A DNA stretch of 64,000 nucleotides from contig NC_081553.1 in the NCBI RefSeq assembly GCF_963082655.1, positions 190,708,113 to 190,772,112 on the forward strand. Reading direction: 5' to 3'. Shown one piece after another: positions 33,634 through 42,591 of the stretch. The first letter of the stretch is position 1; each line of letters begins with the position of its first letter. A program made the translations under genes and the position numbers. The notes under the pieces were generated by a model that saw only the letters and a list, made by a program, of their open reading frames with translations, was not told where the DNA came from and made no database searches. Origin of the DNA: Stomoxys calcitrans (lineage: Eukaryota > Arthropoda > Insecta > Diptera > Muscidae).

Positions 33634-34708
33634 GGAGTTGATACGATGTATAGGGGAGTTTACAAGATGAGGCGTCCCCCAAACACATGGCCCCAAAATA
33701 GGTTATCAAATTCGTTTTCTAATCTCAAATACCTTTCATTTGAGCCATATATTGACATGGTCAGTAAAAAATTGCTCTTTGTGGAGTATTTTGGGAAAGG
33801 GGTAGACCCCCTGAAAATTGGTCCCGAAAGTGGGTATCAATTCTTGCTCTACCCCCCAATTCCTTTCATTTAAATCCCACATTGACATGATCGGTAAATA
33901 TGCCCGATTTAGGGGTGTTTTGGGGAGTGGGTTGGCACCAATAGACACTTTTCCCAAATATTGATATCAGATTCCCTCTTTACTCCCAAAGACCTTTCAT
34001 TTGAGCCCCATATTGCTATGGTCATAAATTTGTCCCCTTGGGGGAATGTTTTTGAGAGAGGCGGCCCCCTAAACATATTTCCCTCCCCCATATTTTTATG
34101 GTTAGTAAATAAGTCCTGTTTGGGGGGGGGGGTGTTTTGTGGAAGGGGTGGACCCCCAGAAATGTGGTCCCATATTTGGATATTAGATTCGTATTCTATT
34201 CGCAAATACCTTTCATTTGAGTCCCATATTGCCATGGTCGGTAAATACGTCCGATGTAGGGGTGTTTTGGGGGTTGGGGTTGTCCCCCTTACAGTTGGTC
34301 CGACAATTGGATATCAGATACGTTTTCTTATCCTGAATACCTTTCATTTGAGTCCCATATTGTCGTGATTGGTCTAAATATATATAATATTTTTTAGGTT
34401 TTAGGTTGGGTCGGCCCCCCTAGGTACTCCATCCGAAATTTGGATACCAAATTTTTATTTTTAGGGTTCTATATGAGGGCACACAAAATTTCGCTTAAAT
34501 CCCACCACACATCTCCGAGATCTGGCGTTTCTAAAAATTTGGGTAAGGGGGAGGGTCCGCCTCCCCTCTTCAGATATCAAAAAATGTAGTGCCATATTTT
34601 CACCACGGGATCATTATGCACCATCTGTGAGAATTTCAAGAAAATCTGTTCTGCTGTTTCTGAGTCTATAAGGAACACACAAACACAAATTGATTTTTAT
34701 ATATAAGA
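33634..34708 (-). mobile_element. Helitron-like non-autonomous element, copy 4, 3'-truncated
   Basis: On the minus strand it starts TCTTATATATAAAAATC at 34708 after an A. It runs through ACTCAGAAACAGCAG, the GGGAGGCGGACCCTCCCCC motif and several units with ACTCAAATGAAAGGTATT. No CTAG end or GC-rich hairpin is found before the DINE head at 33633. Orientation is opposite to copies 1-3. Confidence 0.75.
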
Positions 34709-35692
34709 TTTTAAGTTGATCTAGCCTTGTCCGTCCATCTGTCCGTCCGTCCATCTGTCCGTCCGTCCATCTGTCAGTCCGTCCATCTGTCCGTCCGTCC
34801 ATCTGTCCGTCCGTCCATCTGTCCGTCCGTCCATCTGTACATCCGTCCATCTGTCCGTCCGTCCATCTGTCCGTCCGTCCATCTGTCCGTCCGTTCATCT
34901 GTCCGTCCGTTCATCTGTCCGTCTCTCCATCTGTCCGTCCGTCTGTCCGTCCGTCCGTCTGTCCGACCGTCTGTCCGTCCGTCTGTCCGTCCGTCTGTCC
35001 GTCCGCCTTTCCGTCCGCCTGTCCGTCCGTCTGTCCGTCCGTCTGTCCCTCCGTCTGTCCGTCCGTCCGTCCGTCCGTCTATAACTTTCGAAGGAGTACA
35101 GCTAGGCGCTTAAAATTTTGCACAAATACTTCCTATTAGAGTATGTCAGTTGCGGTTGTAAATAGGACGTATCGGTCCATGTTTTGATATAGCTACCAAA
35201 TAAATCTTGACTTCTTGTCTTTAGAGAGTAAAATTTTTATCCGATTTAGATAAACATTCAACAGATGTGCCAAATATGGTCTGAATCGGTCGATAACCTG
35301 ATATAGCTTCCATATAAACCCGATCTCCCTATTACACTTCTTGAGTCTCCAGAGGGCCTCATTATCATCCGATTCAGCTGTAGTTTTGCATTATGACTAT
35401 ACCTATGACCTCCAATAGGTCTACAAAGTATGCTTTCAATCGGTCCAAAACCTGTTATAGGTCCCATGCAAGCCGATCTCCTACTTCTTGAGGCTCTAGA
35501 GCGCCCAATTCTTATTCAAACATTCTATGGGGATTTGTGGTTATGACCTTCCATTATCCTTTATTAGTTTCTGTCTATCACCAGAAACCACCCAATGAAC
35601 TTGTTTTGCCTATACAGGGACACCGGGCAAATAACTTGACAAATGCGATCCATGGTGGAAGGTATATAAATTACGTAGCACGCTTGGTCTTG
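34709..35692 (+). repeat. DINE-like element, microsatellite, body and tail right of Helitron copy 4
   Basis: ATTTTAAGTTGATCTAGCCT continues the head. A large CCGTCCATCTGT/CCGTCCGTCTGT array follows, then CTTTCGAAGGAGTACAGCTA, four tandem units and the tail GCGATCCATGGTGGAAGGTA. The tail hairpin is decayed. Confidence 0.7.
34727..35080 (+). repeat. Expanded CCGTCCATCTGT / CCGTCCGTCTGT microsatellite
   Basis: About 350 bp of 4-, 8- and 12-bp units, against about 35 bp in the copy at 15470. The left half is mainly 12-bp CCGTCCATCTGT units, the right half CCGTCCGTCTGT. Reading frames through it are a by-product of the repeat. Confidence 0.9.
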
Positions 35693-35889
35693 AAACTTAT
35701 TTTATCTTATGTTTTATGTCAGCCGTCTACCATATTTTTTATGCCACTTTTCTGTCTCTTCGACCCTTAATTCGTTCGATCCCTACTTTCGTCACTATTC
35801 CTTCTTCCGTTTCGTGGACGGCATACGGACCGTCCCTATTGTCGTTCTTTCTCTCGTACGTTTTTCCTTACCCTTTTAAGTGTTTTGTT

Positions 35890-36260
35890 CCGTCCCCTTG
35901 TTCCGTCCCTTGTCCCGTCCCTTGTTCCGTCCCCTGTTCCGTCCCCTGTTCTGTCCCTTGTTCCGTCCCATGTTCCGTCCCTTGTTCCGTCCCTTTTTCC
36001 GTCCCTTGTTCCGTCCCTTGTTGCATCCCTTGTTGCGTCCCTTGTTGCGTCCCTTGTTGCGTCCCTTGTTGCGTCCCTTGTTGCGTCCCTTGTTGCGTCC
36101 CTTGTTCCGTCCCCTGTTTTGTCCCATGTTCCGTCCCCTGTTTCGTTACTTGTTCCCTCCCTTGTTCCGTTCCCTGTTTCGTCCCCTGTTCCGTTTCTTA
36201 TTTCGTCCCTTGTTCCATTTCTTGTTTCGTACCTTGTTCCATTTGTTGTTTAGCCCCTTT
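35890..36260 (+). repeat. 12-bp satellite, CCGTCCCTTGTT type
   Basis: About 30 units of CCGTCCCTTGTT with variants (GCGTCCCTTGTT at about 36030-36100, CCGTCCCCTGTT elsewhere). It lies in a pyrimidine-rich region extending from about 35700 to 36680. It opens long frames on both strands, which I do not treat as genes. Confidence 0.85.
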
Positions 36261-36683
36261 TTCCGTCGCTTGTTCGGTTCCGTGTTCTGCATTTCATTAT
36301 CCTTTTTTTTTTTGTCTCGTTTTCCTTCTTTTCTTGCATCCCATCATCTGTACCCTTTTCCGTCCTATCTTCCAACTTATCTGTCGTCCTATCTGCTGTC
36401 CTATCTTCCGCACTTTTCCCGTATATTCATCAATACCTTTTTCCGTCCTTCCTACATTCCTTCTTGCGTTCCTTCTTTGAAGAGTTTTTCCTTGCCTTCT
36501 TCCATTTCGTCATCTATTTCTTCTTCCATCCCTTCTTTTCCTTTTATTTTCTTTCGTCCTTTTATCCATTGCTCCGCCATTCCTCCGTCCCTGCTTTAAT
36601 CTTTCCTCCGTCCCTTCTTACATCCCTCCATTCGTCTCTTCTTCTATCATATCTTTCGTCCCTTGCAAATCTCTTTTTCGGTT

Positions 36684-36905
36684 CTTTTTATACCCACCAC
36701 CATAGGATGGGGTTATACTAATCTAGTCATTCCGTTTGTTACACCTCGAAATATTCATCTAAGATCCCATCAAGTACATATATTTTTGATCTTCTCAACA
36801 TTCTGAGTCGATCTAGTCATGTACGTCTGACCGTACGTCTGTAAAAATCTCGATAACTGTCGAACGCGTAAAGCTAGCCGCTTGAAATTTTGCACAGATG
36901 CCTCC
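36684..36905 (+). repeat. DINE-like head and core start inside the satellite block
   Basis: TTTTTATACCCACCACCATA, then GAAATATTCATCTAAGATCC, then GTAAAGCTAGCCGCTTGAAA. It then passes without a tail into pyrimidine-rich satellite. Confidence 0.7.
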
Positions 36906-37205
36906 TTCTACCACCACTCCCCTCACCTTTTTTCATCCGTTTCTTCTTCGTCTTCTCTTCCTCACCCTTCGACCATCCCATCCTTCATTTCGTCCTTACC
37001 TGTTTTCTATCCTCCCACCACACTCCCTTAACTTTTTCTAACGGTCGAACGCGTAAGGCTAGCCGCTTGAAATTTTGCACAGATACCTCTTTCTACTACC
37101 ATTTCCCATCACCTTTTTTCATCCGTTTCTTTTTCCCTTCATCCACCCCTTCTTACTCCGCCCTTTCTTCAGATGCTTCTTATGTACTATCTTCCATAAC
37201 ATCTT

Positions 37206-37890
37206 CGTCCTCCCTTCCACACCCTTCGTCCATCCCTTCGTCCATCCCTTCGTCCATCCCTTCGTCCATCCCTTCGTCCATCCCTTCGTCCATCCCTTCG
37301 TCCATCCCTTCGTCCATCTCTTCGTCCATCCCTTCGTCCATCCCTTCGTCCATCCCTTCATCCATCCCTTCGTCCATCCCTTCGTCCATCCCTTCGTCCA
37401 TGCCTTCGTCCATCCCTTCGTCCATCCCTTCGTCCATCCCTTCGTCCATCCCTTCGTCCATCCCTTCGTCCATCCCTTCGTCCATCCCTTCGTCCATCCC
37501 TTCGTCCATCCCTTCGTCCATCCCTTCGTCCATCCCTTCGTCCATCCCTTCGTCCATCCCTTCGTCCATCCCTTCGTCCATCCCTTCGTCCATCCCTTCG
37601 TCCATCCCTTCGTCCATCCCTTCGTCCATCCCTTCGTCCATCCCTTCGTCCATCCCTTCGTCCATCCCTTCGTCCATCCCTTCGTCCATCCCTTCGTCCA
37701 TCCCTTCGTCCATCCCTTCGTCCATCCCTTCGTCCATCCCTTCGTCCATCCCTTCGTCCATCCCTTCGTCCATCCCTTCGTCCATCCCTTCGTCCATCCC
37801 TTCGTCCATCCCTTCGTCCATTCCTTCGTCCATTCTTTCGTCCATTCCTTCGTCCATCCCTTCTTCCAACCCTTCGTCCATCCCTTTGTC
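37206..37890 (+). repeat. 12-bp satellite, CCTTCGTCCATC, about 57 units
   Basis: Nearly perfect tandem array. Variants (CCATCTCTTCG, TCATCC, CCATGCC, CCATTCC) lie mainly in the first and last units; the central units from about 37411 to 37810 look identical. A unit length divisible by three gives uninterrupted frames (SIPS, VHPF on plus; GMDE, GWTK on minus). These are repeat artefacts. Confidence 0.92.
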
Positions 37891-38275
37891 CATCTCTTCG
37901 TCCGACCCATCCTCCATTTCGTCCTTACCTTCATCCCCTCCTGCTTTATTTTCTGTCTCCACTCTTCCTCCACTTTTTCTCTACCCTTCTTCCACACTTT
38001 CTCTTCCCTTACACCACCCTTCCTCTTCCCTTACACCACCCTTCCTCATCCCTTACACCACCCTTCTTCCACGGTTTCTCCATCTTTCCTCCACTCTTCC
38101 TGCATCCTTCCTCCATCTTTTCTTCGAACAAACAAATTCCGTCTATTGTTCTGTCCCTTCTTCTGTAACTTCTTGCGTAGCTCCTTGCGTAATTTCTTCC
38201 GTACCTTCTTCCCTCCCTTCTAGTGTCCGTTCTGCCGTAACTTCTCCAGTCTTTGCTCCGTTATTTCTTACATCC

Positions 38276-39587
38276 TGTTGTGTGTAGATATGATTGAAAA
38301 TATTAATTTATTTTTCTATTCACAATAACTTTAAATTTTTTTTTATAACGATCTATTGAAACATGCAACTATGTTATTACTCTAAATTTTTGATTTGAAG
38401 TTTCTTCAATTTGTGTTTTCATCACCACATTCCGTTCTCAGAAAAAAAAAGACAAAAAATGAGGAGAGAAGGGTAATTTCCGCCCATGTTTAAGTCTTGT
38501 GTTTGGCGAGTTTGGTTTTAGTTTTGTGATGTTATAAAAAAAAAAAAAAAAATTGCAATTGGATAAAAAAAAAAAAAAAGAAATTAACAGCAAAATTTGA
38601 CAAGATATAAAGCAAAATAAAAAAAAAAAAAAATGTCATAGAAAGTATATCCATACAAAAAAATATGAAAACTATATGAAAAACATATCTGTAAAGTGAC
38701 ATAGTTTTAGAAAAGAAAATATAAAAAGAAAAATTGATTACAATATTACCGAGAAAAGAGTTTTAAGAAATCAAAGAACATAAAAAGTTTACTTAGACAC
38801 CTTAACCTAGACTTGCAAAAGGAATGCCATGGAAGGCACATAATTTGATGGGTTATGTCATAACCAAAAAAAAAAAAAAACCAACGTGCTACCATGTATT
38901 CTATTACTTTTTTGCCAATAACCCCAGAAAACTTAATATAACAAAAAAAAAAGGCAACAAGACAAAGATAGTAATGATTGAACTAAGAGAAGATAATGTC
39001 TAAAGAGAGCCAACTGTCTGTGACAAAAATAAAAGAGATCAAGCACAGCTTGTAAACAAAAAAAAAAAAAAAAAACAAAAATACAAAAATAAAAAAAAAA
39101 ATATGTTGTAACGAAGCAGTTCAAAATAAAATGTAACAACTAAAGAAGAAGAAGAGATAACTATTCTAAAAGCATTTAAATAAGTGAACGATCTGAAACA
39201 AAAATAAAAACAAAGAACAAGAAGAAAAAGCAAGACAAAAAAAAGTATAACAGTTTAGAAACTAGTTGAAAGCAAAAAGATAAAAGAATTAACTAGTATA
39301 AAGAATGTAAATAAATAAGAATAATCAAAACAAACAAGACATTTTTTGAAAAAAAGAAAAAAAACAGAAATAAGAAGTAGAGATACAAAATTTCAAATAT
39401 AACGTAAGAAGGATGGATCAAAGTGGAAGGCAGAAACCTTAAGCAAAATAGAAACCACAACAAAAATCGAGACTAGAATTATATAGTTTTTTTTTATATT
39501 TTTAAATTCTTTTTGTAAATATATAGGTATGTACATATATTAGCTTTAAGAAATTCAGTAGTTGTAAGATATATATAAAGAAATACA

Positions 39588-39625
<38 letters not shown>

Positions 39626-40198
39626 AAAACCAAACTTTAAAAATTTTAAAATGTGAACTAAATTTTTAAATAAAATTATAATGAATTTGAATAATATTAT
39701 CTTTTTGTCTTCTGAGAACTTAATTGGAATGATGGTGTGAACTGAGTTTTGCTGAGGTAGGGTGTTGCATGTTGGAAATGGGTGTGAAGGAATTACGAGT
39801 GAGAGACCGGACAGACGACATGGACAATAGACAGTAATCGGACAGACATATTCGAACAGAAATGGGTATATTTTCGGAATCAGGAGCCATGAGAATATAC
39901 ATAGGCTACAGACTTGCAGAGTCGTAGATGGGGTGGGGGCTCAAATGACGGACGTGACATTGGACAGTGGACCTTGTGTGCGTATGCATACGTATCTATG
40001 TTTTTTTTTTTTTTTTTTTTGTTTTCTTTATGTATCCTTTTTTTATTTTTCTTATGACACGAGAAATTTTATGTTTTTGGTTCGTTGTGACTTGTGGTGA
40101 GAAGTATCCATACCCCAATACCGTCGAGCTACCGGATAACGCCACCGTGTCAGAATATCATTTATAAGTCACAGCAGGGATAAACATGAACCATAACA
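38276..40198 (+). repeat. 5' LTR, 1,923 bp
   Basis: TG...CA ends, strongly A-rich on the plus strand, with an A33 tract at 39591-39623. A TATATAAAG box-like motif lies at 39572-39580 and AATAAA at 39669-39674. If these are the promoter and poly(A) signals, U3 would be about 1.3 kb and U5 about 0.5 kb; this is tentative. No coding region longer than about 70 codons. Confidence 0.95.
39572..39580 (+). promoter_or_regulatory. Candidate LTR TATA box
   Basis: TATATAAAG upstream of the A33 tract and of AATAAA at 39669, in both LTRs. Position is compatible with a U3/R boundary near 39600, but no initiator is evident. Confidence 0.3.
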
Positions 40199-40836
40199 TA
40201 TGGCGCCCAACGAAAGGATACCAGGAAATTTTTTGTTCAGGGTCTACTTAGGTAGGTCTAGTTTGAGTAGGTTGCTACATACATTTCTTTGTAGAACGTA
40301 TGTATAGAGCCTATTCTTTCAGATGTGTGTTAAAATGCTATACGGAAATATAGGCTTTAGTAGCTAGTTATTTTCATGGTAGCTAGGTCTTCAAGTGTTT
40401 GTCTTTCGTTTGTTTTATTCACATTATAGATTCTCGGCATATATGGCGGAGAACTGAAATGTCTGTTATCTATGATGTGATCGATAAAGCTGTGCTACCG
40501 AGCAGCCTTGATAGCTTTTTGAGATTATGGAGGCTTCATGATGTGCTTAACATCCAGTTTATCATGTGTTAATGTGTACAAAGTCTCTTACGAAAGTAAT
40601 TATTTCATACCCAAATAATCATGTGTAACACCTAATACCAACAGCGACATCCAACGGATAAATATTTGAAACAAAAAAAAAAAAAAAGGGATTTTTTTTT
40701 TTACTTATAAGAACAACAACGAAGAGAAAGTGTAAAATAAACTAGAAAAACAAAGCAAGTTATGCACATATAACAAAAGGTAAAAATAAAAGAAGGTTTA
40801 TTTTATTTTTAATTTTTGTTCGAACTTGAATTTTGC
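40199..40836 (+). other. Leader between 5' LTR and gag
   Basis: Begins with the primer binding site. Near 40676-40702 an A-tract followed by GGGA and a T-tract could form a long A/T hairpin. No coding region. Confidence 0.6.
40201..40212 (+). promoter_or_regulatory. Primer binding site, tRNA-Lys type
   Basis: TGGCGCCCAACG lies two bases after the 5' LTR. It is complementary to the CCA-bearing 3' end expected for a fly tRNA-Lys (a primer also used by gypsy-type elements). The match appears to stop after 12 bases. Confidence 0.85.
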
Positions 40837-42591
40837 ATGGATAAACCTGGCGAGAAGCCTAATAATCCCGTATCTTCTATAGTACCTACCGATCGACGAG
40901 TTACAAGAAGTGTGGCTAGGGCTCTAGATCCTCAGGTAGTAGGTTCGATATTAACTCAGATCGATACAGGTATATCTCGTTCAGTTGATTTTGTCCCCAC
41001 GGAGTACTTAAATAGATGTGCAGATTTGGTGCTGGGTAGGACTACAGGAAACGGTGCTTCGTCGTTGGTCAGAATTACTAGTGAACTTTCTGCGAATGAA
41101 AGTTCCAATTCTATGAATTTCTCCCAGAAACTAGAGAACATAGTTAGCATGCCGAATAATAACGCAAGTGAGGTAGATAACCCACCTGGTGGTGCATGTG
41201 GCAACGATGCTGCGACGGCAGTAGTTGAAGGGGAAGGCAGTCAGCTCAGTCAACTTATGAGGATGATGAATCAACAGAATTTAATGTTGTCAAACTGCCT
41301 GTCTGAAATGGCAAGAATGAGGGTCGACTTTTCTTCACTTAGCCAGCGAGTAGGGGATATTGAAGGACCAGGACATACGACCACTATGAATGATCCAGGA
41401 TCTAGTTCCACACCGGAGAGGGGTCCGACTCAGGCATCTGGCAATAATACTCGTTCTCTAGAGGATGACATCAGGAAAGAAGGACATGGCGTTAACAGCA
41501 ACCAGAACGATATAGGACCAAATCGGTCAGGAAGAGGTACAGCAGATATTTCCTACAGTAAAAGTGAGATGGACATTCGTAAATCAGTCGACCTTGACCG
41601 ATGGCACATAAAATTTGACGGCAGTGGGAAGGATATGACAGTGGAAAGTTTTATTTTCCGAATAGAAAAGCTGAGAGAACAGCATAACATCACACATAAT
41701 CAGCTCTTTAGTAATTTTCACTGTCTCGTGTCTGGTAATGCATCTAAATGGTATTGGCAGGTATTGGAAGACCATGCCGATGATATTGATTTTAATTATT
41801 TTGCTCTTAAGCGGGAACTGAAGGCTCATTTCAAATCGGCTGATTCTGATTATGAAATAATACGTGAGATAATGGATTGTAAGCAACAACCTGGTCAAAC
41901 ATTCGAAGAGTTTTATGCCGAAATACATGATTTGACATTTCGATTGCGAAAAAAGATGCCAGAAGAGGAGCTTGTTCATATTGTAAGGGGGAACTTAAGA
42001 CACAATGTTGCTTCTTTGATATTCTCTTCATCGATAGATTGTTTGGCAGACCTCAAAAGGGAATTTAAAAGAGCCGAAAAACTTCTGAAGGATATGAGGA
42101 GTAGAAATAAGCCCATAAATGAGATAGCTGTTGAAAATAGTGGCGAGGAGGTAAACCTGGATGCCATAGGCATGAACAGTAAGGGTGCTGGTTATCAAAA
42201 TAGAAATGATAATTTTTCTAAGGCTCGTTACCAACAGGATAATATGCGTAAAGTTCCAAAAGAGAGGCTAGACTCTAGTTTACCCACGTCAAACATAAAT
42301 TCCCCGGCAGATAACACCACTTTAGGGCGAAATAATCAGAAAGTGTTCTGTATGTCACATTTTCATTTAAACCTATGCTACACTTGTGGCATGCCAGCAG
42401 ATTTTTTTCGTAAGAACCTTGAATCTTGTAGACAGGAGGACGTATGTAAGTCCACATTTCATGATATGGAATGTTTTGTTTGTGGCAAAGGCGATTCTTT
42501 TTTAGAGTATAGGCCCAGTGCGGTAAACGTAAATGTGGCAGAGGTGACGGGGTACCTTTGTCAACCCACGGAGACCCCGGAGGAGTTGTAG
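40837..42591 (+). CDS. gag: Gag polyprotein of the LTR retrotransposon, 584 aa
   Basis: Structural protein expected to form the intracellular particle and package the element RNA. I start it at the ATG at 40837 (MDKPGEKPNN); seven upstream codons are open but lack ATG. Residues about 136-170 (LSQLMRMMNQQ to SQRVGDIEG) have heptad-like hydrophobics and could be a coiled coil. Residues about 256-420, from WHIKFDGSG through WYWQVLEDH and QTFEEFY to REFKRAEKLL, match the retrotransposon gag domain. The C-terminus has CYTCGMPA (Cys 514 and 517) and CFVCGKGD (Cys 546 and 549). These look like starts of zinc knuckles, but the usual His-x4-Cys half is not present, so RNA binding may be atypical. The last 79 nt overlap the pol frame. 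Confidence 0.93.
   Translation: MDKPGEKPNNPVSSIVPTDRRVTRSVARALDPQVVGSILTQIDTGISRSVDFVPTEYLNRCADLVLGRTTGNGASSLVRITSELSANESSNSMNFSQKLENIVSMPNNNASEVDNPPGGACGNDAATAVVEGEGSQLSQLMRMMNQQNLMLSNCLSEMARMRVDFSSLSQRVGDIEGPGHTTTMNDPGSSSTPERGPTQASGNNTRSLEDDIRKEGHGVNSNQNDIGPNRSGRGTADISYSKSEMDIRKSVDLDRWHIKFDGSGKDMTVESFIFRIEKLREQHNITHNQLFSNFHCLVSGNASKWYWQVLEDHADDIDFNYFALKRELKAHFKSADSDYEIIREIMDCKQQPGQTFEEFYAEIHDLTFRLRKKMPEEELVHIVRGNLRHNVASLIFSSSIDCLADLKREFKRAEKLLKDMRSRNKPINEIAVENSGEEVNLDAIGMNSKGAGYQNRNDNFSKARYQQDNMRKVPKERLDSSLPTSNINSPADNTTLGRNNQKVFCMSHFHLNLCYTCGMPADFFRKNLESCRQEDVCKSTFHDMECFVCGKGDSFLEYRPSAVNVNVAEVTGYLCQPTETPEEL

Noticed and set aside
35716..36600. Cys/Pro- and Arg/Pro-rich open frames near 36 kb
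   Set aside because: Produced by CCGTCCCTTGTT repeats, not by a gene.
36890..38287. Long open frames across the 12-bp satellites, both strands
   Set aside because: Frames are open only because a 12-bp unit without stops is repeated; the same DNA is open in several frames and both strands, with no domain.
38933..40167. Short frames repeated in both LTRs
   Set aside because: 60-68 codons of A/T-tract translation; their identity in both LTRs reflects LTR identity, not coding.
40816..40836. Earlier start for gag
   Set aside because: Open upstream of 40837 but begins at TTG; the first ATG in frame is 40837.
41584..41979. Minus-strand frame inside gag
   Set aside because: Shadow of the gag coding strand with no domain.
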